Part shown: positions 1-10,600 of the stretch, piece after piece
Numbering within the stretch: position 1 is the first letter of the stretch
Layout of the letters: each line of letters starts with the position of its first letter
From: Colletotrichum lupini
Lineage: Eukaryota; Ascomycota; Sordariomycetes; Glomerellales; Glomerellaceae
Assembly: GCF_023278565.1 (NCBI RefSeq)
Contig: NC_064676.1
Span: forward strand, 5,332,001 to 5,396,000
Reading direction: 5' to 3'
Length of the DNA stretch: 64,000 nucleotides
The notes under the pieces: model-generated
Told to the model about the DNA's origin: nothing
The model's database searches: none
The model's input: the letters and a program-made list of their open reading frames with translations, nothing else
Position numbers and translations under genes: made by a program

Positions 1-310
1 AGGTCGGCGCACAGGACACCATGCCTGTGAACACACAAAGACCCTGGAGAAACAAACTCGAACACAATGTCTCCGTACTTTGTGCTCCAGGCACAAAGCA
101 TTATGATCAAGGTATGAGGCCCGAGTAGTCCAGATTCTTCGAAGAGAGTCTTTATAAGTCCAGAGGTTTACCGGCTGTTATTTGCTCTTCTCTACTCTAA
201 AACAACTCAGACATCAAAAGCCAACGGCCCACATACACTCACACAAACATATCAGGTAAAACTCCAACCCCAATCTCTGCTAACATCATTCACAGAACCA
301 ACCCCCAAAT
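1..310 (+). promoter_or_regulatory. Upstream region and 5' leader of the small membrane protein gene, with a likely 5'UTR intron
   Basis: No coding sequence is visible here. A TATA-like stretch (tttataagtcc) lies near 150. A good fungal intron lies at 256-295: donor gtaaaa directly after a CAG, branch-like tgctaac, acceptor cacag, 40 nt long. It ends 15 nt before the ATG at 311, so it would be an intron of the 5' untranslated leader. This is inferred from splice consensus only. Confidence 0.4.
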
Positions 311-949
311 ATGCCTCCTAGCGAACTCCTCAGAGACATGCTCGTCTCCCGCGAAGACTACGGCGACTTCGGCGGCGTCAACTGCGTAGGGGTCAAGCGC
401 CTCCTGGTAGGCCTCGTCGCCGTATCAACAATCTGCATCCTCGCAATCTACCTCGCAGTCCACTTCCGCATCTGCCTCGCCCGCGACAAGAAATCCTTCC
501 GTTCCTTGGCCATCGACTTTGAAACACTCGAAAAGGTCCACGCGACGCTCAAGAACCAGCACGAATTCATCCGCGAGGACTGTCGCAACTTGCAGATGAC
601 GCTCGACTTTTACATCAAGGAGTACGGTCGGCATCCGCGCCATAATCAGTTGCGGTTCGAGCCTGGGCAGGTGAAGCAGACTTCAGGTGTGACTGATGTC
701 GTCAACTCTCCTTCGGGTAATAGACACTTGCGTGAGGACGAGGATGTCTTCGTGGTTGAAGAGCCTTCGCAGGAGGATTTGGATGGTGGGGTTGAGGAAG
801 GTGATGTTGCGGATGGCGATCGTGTTCCGCGGTTCAGCGAGGAGGAGAAGAAGAGGAAGCAAGGTAAGGTGCCGCGTATTCAGGCTATCGCAGCTGGTAT
901 GCAGGATGTTCCGCTGACCCCTCCCGTTCAGGGGCAAGGTAGTAGGTAG
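311..949 (+). CDS. Small single-pass membrane protein, unknown function
   Basis: This is an intronless 212-residue open frame. I do not recognise the family. After a polar N-terminus of about 28 residues there is one hydrophobic segment (roughly residues 29-50, LLVGLVAVSTICILAIYL) flanked by basic residues, which suggests a single membrane anchor. Residues about 60-110 are charged with helix-like spacing and could form a short coiled coil. The rest is acidic and low in complexity, with E/D-rich patches and a KKRKQ basic cluster near residue 183, and looks disordered. The ATG at 311 follows a likely leader intron at 256-295 and is the first in the frame. The next gene downstream on this strand starts near 3160. 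An orphan protein of the fungal group is the best description; a non-coding origin cannot be excluded. Confidence 0.6.
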   Translation: MPPSELLRDMLVSREDYGDFGGVNCVGVKRLLVGLVAVSTICILAIYLAVHFRICLARDKKSFRSLAIDFETLEKVHATLKNQHEFIREDCRNLQMTLDFYIKEYGRHPRHNQLRFEPGQVKQTSGVTDVVNSPSGNRHLREDEDVFVVEEPSQEDLDGGVEEGDVADGDRVPRFSEEEKKRKQGKVPRIQAIAAGMQDVPLTPPVQGQGSR

Positions 950-3159
950 GTTCATTCCTGGATAATATCCAAAACGTGCCGTCACTCGCTGGGTCCTGTC
1001 AAAGTTTTGTATCTCATGGGGAAAAGCTTCTTGCGTTTGAAATCATTGATATATTGTTCTAATCTAAGCTCGTGACTTGATCTGCTGCTTGACTTATTGA
1101 AGTTTAGTCCGACACAGCTCGAGTATTCCTGCTATGAAATCTCATGTTCCGTCAAGGACCACCGAGATCCTCTGTATCCGTGGCAGCTCTCACTATCTTG
1201 GAAGCCATCACATAAGGTATGCCCGTCCTTCTTAGGGGTTCCACTCCCGTTAAAGCCCCAATTCCGCTTCAACGTCTCAACTATAAAGAGGACACATTGT
1301 TAGAATCCGCTACGTTTTCTCTCTCATCGCCCTATCAGTGTCTCGGTCTTAGTCGTCTCGAAGCTGTTGTCCGCATGGAAGCCCATGGTCAAGCTGCCGC
1401 TGACCTTTCTAGCCCGTTTCAAAGTTCATTCAGCTCTGTTATCAGCATATCTTCCGGTGCTCAGCACGGCGCCTTGATATTGTATCCGGTCACAAATATG
1501 TTAGGGAGGTATCAGAGAACTAGGAAGTAAAATCTTGAAAAAGTCCTCACCGGAGGAGGAGAAACAGGTCAACCACGAGGCAAACCACCTACCCGCTTCT
1601 GTCAACCCCTCAGACTCATCGAAAATGCCGTCTTCCTTCGATAGGAGTGTGTATTGGAGTGCTCGAAATGCTATTTCAATAATGTCTCTAGTCACAAATA
1701 CGTTAGAGAAAGTTGGAGGAATAAGGAAGTAATGTGGTTGAAGGGTTTCACATTGCAGTCATAATAAGGGGGCATTACAAGATAGACTAGGAACCTGCTT
1801 TGCTTGACTCTTCTACTCGATCTAGAACTTCATGTTCCTTTCCTAAAGGTGTGTCTTGAAGTGCTTGGCACGCTATCTCAATAAGTTTAACGTATCGGGT
1901 CACGAATACGTGAGCGAGGGGCAGAGATTAGAAAGTAAGATTATTAACGAGTTTCACATTACGGTTGTAACTCGCAGGAAGGGTCCAGTCACCAGATAGG
2001 GGTACAGGGGCAGTGCACACAGTCTCACTGCGCGATGTAAGCCCCCGCGCCCGTTGTTCCGCCAGGACTGGCTCCAGCACTGATCGAGCAGCCTTCAAGG
2101 TTCTTGATGAATGTGCTTTATACAGAGGCGGCGCAAACTGAGAAGGGGAAAGCAGCAAGAATATACCAAATTTACATTCTCAGCTTGAATCTAAAGCATG
2201 CTCAAGACGGAGCCTTGTCTTGCTAATCGTTCTTATCGAAGCCACTAGTGCTCATCATGTCATTGACCTCAAAGGTGCTACGTAGCTTGGATGGGCAAGA
2301 GGTACTCGAAGTGGCTGTGGACTACGACGGTAGCAACGCTTTCCTACTCTTGAACTATTCGTGAACGAACGTAATAGAAGTCGCGACGGGAATAGCAATC
2401 AAGAGATCTCATAACATCCTTTCAGTGTTCAGGACAAGTTGAGCGCTGTGTGTGGTTGGCTCGACTCTCCCATCCCAAGTATAAAGGTGCAACCAAGGTT
2501 TAAGTCGGGCTTTGTAGTTGCGTACCTTTCGATTGAGGCCGGGGCTTTACCTCATGTTGTACCACGTGTAGTTGGGTGCCGGTTGCCACTTTTGCCTGCT
2601 CGAGGGGTTTCCTCTTCACAAATGCGTGCACAGGTGCCAACCACAGAAACTTGTGATGAGAAAGGCGTCTGAGATAGAGAGCGTTGATGGTACAGATAAC
2701 CTAAGGTTTGTTGAACAATTACAGCCAAAGAGTGAGAGTCTCTTAACGCAATGTCACAATATAACGAATAAGCTAGTCTTCACTTTCTATTGAAGAAAGA
2801 TGTGGTCCGAGCTTGAGCTTTCAGAAATCAAGGTCTTGACGACTCGAACTCTCAAAGACCTGGCCACGTTTGAGGTCGAATGGGTGGGAGAAACAAGAGA
2901 ACAAAGAGCACAAGACTCGGAGAATTCCCAATACAATGTCGTCTTTCACTCACAGCCAACTCGGCCAGGATCCAGCCTTGGTCCTCGAGACAAGGCATTT
3001 GTGAACTCGGCCTCTTGTTTAGTTCCTCGTCACAAGGAAAAGAACAACAAAGCCTGCTGCGGATGAAACGTGTTTGGAAGACTCGACTTCGATGGAACTT
3101 GAAGAACTGTACTTCTGAAAAATGTTTCCATATAGGTTCTGGTTGTAACCCAGTCATTG
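950..3159. other. Gene-poor spacer containing a three-copy degenerate tandem repeat
   Basis: No convincing coding sequence is visible in these 2.2 kb. Open frames are all under about 110 codons, overlap each other on both strands and lack recognisable domains. The one clear structure is the ~200-bp repeat at about 1456-1985, listed separately. Confidence 0.6.
1456..1985. repeat. Three degenerate tandem copies of a ~200-bp unit
   Basis: Two landmark blocks recur in the same order. The block ending in gtgct(t/c).. is at 1457, 1657 and 1861. The block GGTCACAAATA(T/C)GTTAG...AGTAA is at about 1488-1530, 1690-1732 and 1898-1938. Spacing is 200-208 bp. Copies two and three also share 'ATNTCAATAA' after the first block and 'gtttcacattnc' after the second. 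Copies have diverged by many substitutions. No ORF is conserved between copies, so this is not an exon duplication that I can support. Confidence 0.6.
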
Positions 3160-4306
3160 ATGCAACTTTTCCACATCCTCATCACACACTTCTTCATCAA
3201 TAAGCTTCTATCAGCAATTTATACAGGTGAGAGCTCCCTCGACATTATTTGCTAACAGAAAAGCAGGCCCCATATTCAGGTCTCATCTCCTCTCCCATAC
3301 GGGAACGTTCTGTCCTTTCAACTCTTGTCTTGAAGCGAGTCTAAGGCGGCTTGTGCCATGCTACATGTACCCAGATCTCTCCGGTCACTGCTTGTAAGTC
3401 GCGTCATCCCTTCAGCTCACTGACAGAAATTAGGCCCTCGATGAGTCGGCATAAGATTCTATCACTTGATCGCACCTCTCACTTGTGAGTTCCCCAATCC
3501 CTTCGGTCTTCGCTAACCATCGCAGCGCCTAAACTCTTACAGGCCACAACGGCTGATCCTCAAGGGAGTCACCTTTCAGCGTACGTTATCCCTCCCCTCC
3601 TCTGCTAACTTGGGCAGCAATTTGGACCATCGCCTCTGGAACTCGATGCTATTCCTTCAAGTTCGAACGTGAGTCTCTTGCATCCTTTTGTAGAATACTA
3701 ATCATAGGCTCTTACTAACACAGACGAATGCCGCATTGGACCTGTCTTTATCTCATAAGTCACCCTCCGTTTCCTACTTCGTATCTAAACAGATTTAGAA
3801 CTTCATGTCCCCATGCCATTTAAAATCCGTACTCAAGTTACCCGTAAGTCCTCCCTCCCCCGTCACGCTAACAACTCCAGGGTGACTACTAGCCTAGCTT
3901 TGCATCTGTCATCCTTTATTCTGTGAGTCTTCTACTTCCCCTTATTCAACACTAACCATAGGGCAGACATCACGCATCGATTCACGTCATATCAGACCAC
4001 AACTATGGCCAGGTAGACTGTAAGTCTCTCCAGCCCCCTCTAATACGCTAAAATCAATCTTCTCCAGGTCTCTTGCAACAGAATATCAAGTACGCAGGCG
4101 CTTTAGCGATAAGTAGGTAAGCACCCCAACCCCTGATACTGACGCGGAAGCCTAGAACCAAACCCTACATCATCAAACGCGCATCTACCGAAAAAGACTA
4201 CACCCCAAAATTCCGCAGAGTACATAGACGATCAGGTAAGTACTCCTATTCTCGTAAGTTGTCGGCTGACGTGATAGCCCGGATGACGAACTCCCTGGGG
4301 CCTTGA
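3160..4306 (+). CDS. Intron-dense gene with about 12 micro-exons; putative small secreted cysteine-containing protein
   Basis: About eleven short intron-like segments (37-58 nt), nearly all with GTRNGT donors, CTRAY branch sites and YAG ends, separate exons that join into one open frame of about 215 codons ending at TGA 4304-4306. Exons: 3160-3226, 3267-3393, 3434-3484, 3543-3580, 3618-3668, then a disputed middle, then 4068-4116, 4156-4235, 4278-4306. The middle has two solutions. Model A: 3724-3756, 3793-3843, 3898-3922, 3967-4019 (217 residues, but the 3756 donor is not GT). Model B: 3724-3743, 3799-3843, 3893-3922, 3962-4019 (214 residues, all GT-AG but a weak gtcttt donor, eight cysteines). 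The first ATG follows an in-frame TAG at 3133. The N-terminus (MQLFHILITHFF...) is hydrophobic like a signal peptide. I recognise no family. A gene that is decaying, or an intron-rich non-coding transcript, are alternatives. Confidence 0.55.
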
Positions 4307-4803
4307 GCCCTCAAGACGAAGAACACGAAGCTTACAAGCTGCGGACCGAAAAGCTCTGTACCACCACGGCGATCGATCTGAACGATACAACCGATACGAA
4401 GCGAGCCGATTCCACCGACCGAATGCACATGAATAATGGCAAATGATCTGAAAGAGCCGGGATATCTGTTTGTCTTTATTTTGGTCAGAGGAGTTGGTAG
4501 GAGGCTTGTGGATGCTTGGTGGTTTAAAGGGGACATACCAGGCTTGGAAGAAAGAATGGGGCAAAGGGATCAAGTTCGGGCAATCTTGCTCAAGTCGGTC
4601 CCTTGCAGCAGAGTGCTCGTCATCGAGACAGCTTGGATAAATACGAGGCATGCACTCTTTGTTATCAAAATGGAAAAATTCATGTCGTTTTGATCAATGG
4701 GGATGAGGAAATTCCAATACCTAACGCCCTAAAGTTACACAAAGCTCTCGCAAGATATCCCTTTGAGGCCGTAGCAGCCATTATTCATCTCGTCGTAGCT
4801 AGT
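4307..4803. other. Convergent 3' spacer
   Basis: This lies between the stop of the intron-dense plus-strand gene and the stop of the minus-strand Lgl/Sro7 gene. It holds only short overlapping open frames without domains. It presumably carries both 3' untranslated regions. Confidence 0.5.
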
Positions 4804-7800
4804 TTAAAAGAACTTGCTCTTCAGCCCTCCCAGGACCACATTCCTCTTCTGCTTGTTGATGTATTTGCCAACGTCGTCCGCCCAGCCTTGGCTCTGATTT
4901 TGCAGACTATCCATGTTATCGCTCATGATGTTCAGCTTCTCCGTGCGCTCGTTAAGCTGCCTCGTCAGATAATCGCCCCAGCCTTCGTTAGATCCTCCCG
5001 CATTGTTCGAGCCGGGCTGGCCTGCAGAGCGGGCAGCTCTCGCTTCAGCTGCCGCGGCGGCCATCATCCGCCGGCTTGGCGGGCGATTGGGGTCGATGAG
5101 GAGGTCGAGGTCTGTCGGGGAGATATGCTGCGTGCCGGAGAGCCACTGCATGTTCGAGATTGTAGGGCGCGGGGGTGTGACGAGCTCGGGGTTGACGAGA
5201 ATGTCGTCGCTTATCTGAAGATCTTTGCCAGTACCCCAGACATTGAGAACGGCAATCTCACTGGGCCCAGTCCAGCCGAAAATGTCGCCAGTCTGAGTCA
5301 CTACGGACGATAGAGTGCGACTGCCATCGAGCATGGGAAGCGGCGCGTTGCCAATTTCCTTGAGACCAGGAATGGAGAATGCACGAGTCGTTCGGTCACC
5401 AAAAACACCGACAATGGCGAAGCCGTGAAGCTCAAACTCAGTGACGTTGGCTGCATCGCAGAGGATGTCGTCAAAGGTCTTGGAAGCGCCCTTCCCGCCG
5501 GCGGGCTTGAAGATTCGAATTTCGGTTTGTGTCACTAGTCATTTGTCAGTATCAGCCAGCGCAAGAAGTGTCGTACCCAAGGGGCTTACCAGCAACGAGA
5601 ACACCATTAACCTGCTGCCCGTTTCTCAGTCCCGCTACGATTGGACCTGTTGCAAAAGCAGGTCTTCCAGAGTCTGCTTGGATGGGGCAGAGTGCCACTA
5701 CCTGCCCATCAAAATGTTGGACGCCAGCTAGCTTGACGGAGTAGCTATTTCCAGACGGTAACAGCTTGAACGTGGCTACTTTGCCGAGGTTCGTTCCCAC
5801 AAAACAACAGATGCTAGAGTAGTTGTCGCCTTCTAACGTCATGACGCTAAACTCAATGGCCACCGGCCACTCCTTTCCATGGGCGTTCCCATGAGACCCT
5901 TTCAAGAAAGAAGATCTCTTGGATTGCTGAGCGAATTCAGTCATGGAGATTTGGAAGATGACAGAGGGACCACGCAAGTCGATGACACTAAAGAAGCCAC
6001 CCTCAGAGCCGACGCCTACGAAGCCCACGTCTGAGACGCAAGTGGCCGTGATAGGACCTTGCATCATCTCGTACAGTTGCCAGGGCTGCAAACCCTCCTT
6101 GAGGCCGGGCTCCGCTCTTGAGCTGATGTCCGTCAGCGCTCCCGGGTTGGGTGGCAGATCTTCATGGTGGTCTTTTCCAAAGAACCGATTGCCGGCCCAT
6201 CTGTAGAGAACCAATTCACCCGTACGCGTTCCGACCGCGAATTCGCCAGTGTTGGGGGCCATGTTCATCGTGGTGATGTCGATGTCTTGGTAGCGGTCCA
6301 GTGCGCGTGCGACATCAACTTGCAGCATGGTTGGGTTCTCGATCTCATCATCATGACCAGCATCCCAAAGTCGCACGGTGCTGTCCCCATGTGCTATCTG
6401 GAAGATCGTGCGACCTTCGTATCTGCGCTTGGGCTTCGCTGTCTCGGCACCACCCTTCAGAAGAGGTTCGCCCTGGTTTCTGGTCTCGACCATTCCCATC
6501 CAGCGACCTCTATCCAACGTTTGCACAGCGAATTTATTGACATATGGGTGGACAAAGGAGACGGACGGATGCAGTTGGTTTGTGGGGCTGATTGGGTATC
6601 CCGACGGGAAGCTCATCGTCAGCAGCTCGCCCGAAGTCAGGAGGGTCATGATCGCAATGGGATCTTGTGCGCCAGCAAAATAGGGCGAAGAACGAGGGAT
6701 GAGGAGGAAGTCTGCCACTTGGGCGCCCGGTGGAGTTGGCAAGGTGATTTGGCGTTTGCCTTTCAGATGGTCCTGAAGAACTTGCCAACTCGAAGTCGCA
6801 TAAATTGGTGTTTGGCCCAATTCGATGAAGGTCAGCCCCTCCTGGGGAGATTCCGGATTCTGACCACCAGAAATCAAGAGCCCAGTATCATCCGGATTCT
6901 CCTTGCAGCACCAAGCAATACGCCCATATGGCTCTGTGTAGCCGGCATGTCCGGCGTTCGGTGTTGACTGATCGACACTCATTTCCGTGAGTGTCCTTGC
7001 CATGATGATGCGGCCATCCTTAGGATCCCAGAATACCAAACTGCCATCTTCGTGCGCCGTCATGATAAAGGTTCCTGTTGGATGCCAGAGAGCATGCGTG
7101 ACTCTCGGCCTACGAACTGTGTCCGCCGGCTGCCCTCCACCACCAGGTGCGCCTGGTTGAAGTACGTATTCGAAGAACTTGAGAGCTTTGTTTTGCTTAA
7201 ACGAATAAATAACGATGCCCGTGGTGTACGCGATGAGCATTTGCCCGATATCTCTCGGATGCAACGAAATGCTCACCAGCCCAACAATGCGGGCATTCGG
7301 ATCCCTCTCTTTCCAAAAGTTTGGTAGCCGGAATGATCTCGCAATATTCTCCCTGTCCAAATCGTAGGCCAAGACTTCTCCGGTGGCCATGCCAAGAAAG
7401 GCCCAATCGAGCATAGGATCTGTGACCATGGAGATGACCTGACCGGGGCAGACGAGAGCCGCGATGCGCTTCGCAGTGTCGAGGTCCCATACTCCCAGTT
7501 CGTTCTTGGCATCAAGGGAGACGAGCTTATTGGCGGTGAAGTGGATAGAGCGGAAAGATGTGTGCCTTGGCGGCTCCATGACCTTGGAGACTCTGTTTTG
7601 GCCGAAAACGAAGATCTTGCCGGGGCCGAACTTGGACTCGTTGGTCGCAATTGCGAGAAGGGACTGAATCGGATCGTATGCTAGGCAACTGCACCATTTC
7701 CAGTCAGTCTCGGGCCTCACATCAAGGTCTGCAGTTCGAAATGCTATGAAGTTGACGCGCGTCAACGTGGGGTAGCTTGGCTACTGACCTAACCTGCGAG

Positions 7801-7907
7801 TTGATGCCGTATGCAGACTGGTAATCGGGAGCGAAGAGCTCGGGGATGATTGACGCAGACAGGTCATTCTGCATGCCTGTCTGCTTTTGTCGAAGAAAGG
7901 CAGCCAT
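4804..7907 (-). CDS. SRO7: Lgl/Sro7-tomosyn family exocytosis regulator (WD40 repeats, C-terminal R-SNARE-like motif)
   Basis: Exons on the minus strand are 7907-7789, 7688-5590 and 5534-4804, giving 982 residues. Introns are 100 bp (7689-7788, gtcagtag...gtgcag) and 55 bp (5535-5589); both joins keep the frame. The N-terminus carries the family signature (ELFAPDYQSAYGINSQ, then LAYDPIQSLLAIAT) that opens the first of two seven-bladed WD40 propellers. Further blades are visible (GVWDLDTAK, GSLVFWDPKDGRI, STVRLWDAG). The last ~60 residues (from WGDYLTRQLNERTEKL) look like the R-SNARE coiled coil of tomosyn, ending KSKFF. By family, such proteins bind the Sec9/SNAP25 t-SNARE and Sec4/exocyst components at the plasma membrane and regulate vesicle fusion and polarised growth. 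The start at 7907 is chosen because it begins the conserved MAAFLRQKQTGMQNDLSA block. It is the only Lgl-like gene in the window. Confidence 0.92.
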
Positions 7908-8535
7908 GGTGAGAGAGTGGTGCAAGTTGGATCTGGAGATGTAGGAGGGAGGTCCGGGAAGCTTGGGATGCCCCGAACTTTCAATACTTTAGGGCGGCCG
8001 AAGATCCGCTTGGCGGGGTGCCTAGTGGGCAGTGGTCAAAGTCCCTGCAGCGAACCAAACAGACGTCATAAGGTTACCATTGGTCTGTGCCCCATCCAAG
8101 CGAGCCCAAAGCCCAAACTCCTGCCAACGATTGACGGGTTATGTAAGCAATCTTCAACGGCGTCCAGGCCCATCCAACTCTCCGCCAACGCCGCTTCAAC
8201 AACAATTTCAGCTTGCCTGAAAGGACAGCATTACATACGATCTCAGATGCTTTGCATACTGGCGGCATTTTCAACATAGACCATCATGCGTTACCGGGTA
8301 AAGCAAGATGTACCGTTGTGTGGACGGTCGGCGGAACCGAGATCACAATTCCTAGGATTCGGTCACAAGCAGCACGACTGAGCAACGCAACCTGCAGCTG
8401 ATAATGCTGTCTATTATGTCTACAATATACTACGTATGAAGCTCTTCCACACCATCTTTTACTACAATTAAGGGTATCGATCGCTGCTCAAAACAACGAA
8501 TGCTCAAATTTGGGTTCACCTTAGTGGCACCATGT
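7908..8535. other. Promoter region of the Lgl/Sro7 gene and 3' region of the phosphate transporter gene
   Basis: About 630 bp lie between two tandem minus-strand genes. No supported gene is seen. The right half should hold the 3' untranslated region of the transporter and the left half the promoter of the Lgl gene. Confidence 0.5.
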
Positions 8536-10600
8536 TTAGACGGAGCCGGCAGCAGTGCCCTCCTCAACACGCTTCTCCTCGTTGTGTCCATGGACGGGAA
8601 TGGCACTTGTTGCCCTGCGAATTCAGTCAGTACAGTTTCCGAAGCAATATACCATAATCAAGTGAAACTTACAAGTCGTCCTCGCCGGAGAGCTCCTCAA
8701 GCGTCTTCCTCGCCGTCTCGGGGATCAGAAGGGTGGTGAAGAAACCGCAGAGCATGAAGAGCGCAAAGATCTGCATGATGTGGTTGAGCCAAGGAGTGCT
8801 GTATCTCGGGTCGGTCTTGGCCTTGGCGGCATCGGCACCGATGGTACGGAGGGGTCCGAAAACCACCTGCGCAATAATGGCACCGACCTTGCCTGAGGCG
8901 GCAGAGATTCCGTGAGAGGTGGATCTGTATCTGGTAGGGAAGCATTCGCCAGGAACGATAAAGGTCGTCGAGTTGGGACCGGCGTTGAAGAAGAACTGCG
9001 AGAGGGTGTACAGCGCCATGAGAGCAGAGCCCGAAAGGTTCCAGTAGTCGAAACCGATGACACAGAAGAGGAGCGTGAGAGCGAAGAATCCGAAGAGCTG
9101 GATGGGCTTGCGGCCAATGGTATCGACAAGAGCAGCAGAAACCCAGTATCCGGGAACCGCACCGGCGCAGACAAGAATCAGGTTGCCAACAGCCGTCTTG
9201 TAGAAGATGTGGTACATATCAGCACCACCAGACCACCCGATGGCGTTGAGGATGATGGCGTTGTTAAGGCCCAGGCCGTAGAAGGCCACATCAAGGAAGA
9301 ACCATGAACCAGCGGTACCGAGGAGGACCTTGGCGTTCTTCCAGGTGCTGTAGTGGCTGAAGAAATCCCTCCACGAGGCCTTGGGAACCTCGAGCTGCTG
9401 CTTGGCCTCCTGGCGAGCGATGACGCGGGCAGCCTCATCGACCTGAGACTCACCCCACTTGCCCTGCTTGTAGTAGTCGACGTCGCCCTCGGCCTTGGAA
9501 ACATCATTGTCGACGTCGAAGGTGTATCTGGGAGTCTCGGGGATGGTAAGGCGGAAGTACAAAGCGATGCAGCCCGGAACAGCGCCGAAGCCGATCATCG
9601 TGCGCCACATCTTGTCGACAGCCATGATGCAAGGCTCGGTGGTAGAGCAGGTGGCGGCCTTGCTAGCAGTCTCAAGGGAGCCCTTGAAGCCGGCGGTGAC
9701 GATCAAAAGCATAATGCCACCTGCAAGCTGGCCGAAACCCTGGTTGGCAAAGCTATCGCCAACGTTAGAAGAGAATCACTCATTGGGGCGGAGCCGAGGA
9801 CTTACACTGCGTTCATCATGAATCCTCTCCACTTCGTCGTGGCAAACTCGGAGGTAATGATAGCGCTAAGGGGGTAGTCACCACCGATACCGATACCCTG
9901 CGGCCGTTGTTAGTGGCATTCTCCCTCGAAGTCATTCAACCAGCACTTACCATGATGATACGCCAGAAAACAATGAGGCCGACGATGGAAACAGATGGGG
10001 AGGAAGACGAAAGAGCCTGGGCAAGGGTAGCAATGATGATGACCATCAATTCGACACCGTACTGTGACTGAGTTAGCTACCTCTTCTCTTTCGCGACGTC
10101 AATGAAGCTGCGAGCGCCTACCATCTTCTTGCGACCGACGATATCAGCCAGAACACCAAATCCGACCTGACCAACAACGGTGCCGGCGGAGGTAGCGACC
10201 TTGATAGCGGTGTCGTGCTCGGCAGGAAGAGTGCCGCCGAAGTACACTATGCCCAGCATGGAGGTGACGAGACCGATGGTGAAGATATCGTACTGGTGCC
10301 TAGTCAGTCTCGACCAATTCGTCTGTTCGTAGGACAACGTACCGAATCGGTAAAGAAACCAATACCAGCGACAACGATGGCACGAACGTGGTACCAGCCG
10401 AAAGGCGCCTTGTCGATCTCGGCCAAAGCAAGGCGACGGCGCTCGTTGGCGTCGGCGACGTGAGCGAAGTCGTTGTTGAAGTTATGGAAGGCTGCGTTTC
10501 CTCCCGAGGTCTTGTTGTGCTTGATGTCGGCACCGGTCAGCTCGCGAGGAGCGGCGGCGTCCACGCCCGCGGCGTGCGAAGGTTCGATGACACCGGCCAT
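8536..10600 (-). CDS. PHO84: High-affinity inorganic phosphate:H+ symporter (MFS, PHO84 family)
   Basis: Six minus-strand exons join in frame: 10600-10343, 10292-10122, 10061-9951, 9897-9806, 9752-8673, 8614-8536, giving 596 residues, close to yeast Pho84. Introns are 50-60 bp with standard borders. The MFS phosphate:H+ symporter signatures are present: GFFTDS-YDIFTIGLVTS at TM1, GQVGFGVLADIVGRKKM (the TM2-3 loop motif), and GIGIGGDYPLSAIITSEFA in TM4. Later come DTIGRKPIQLFGFF and the FNAGPNSTTFIVPGECFPTRYR block in the C-terminal half. The protein should sit in the plasma membrane, import phosphate with protons and, in yeast, act as a phosphate sensor; expression is normally raised by phosphate starvation through Pho4/NUC-1-type factors. 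I did not find a convincing cluster of such sites upstream. A large cytoplasmic loop between the halves carries charged residues, as usual for the family. Confidence 0.95.
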
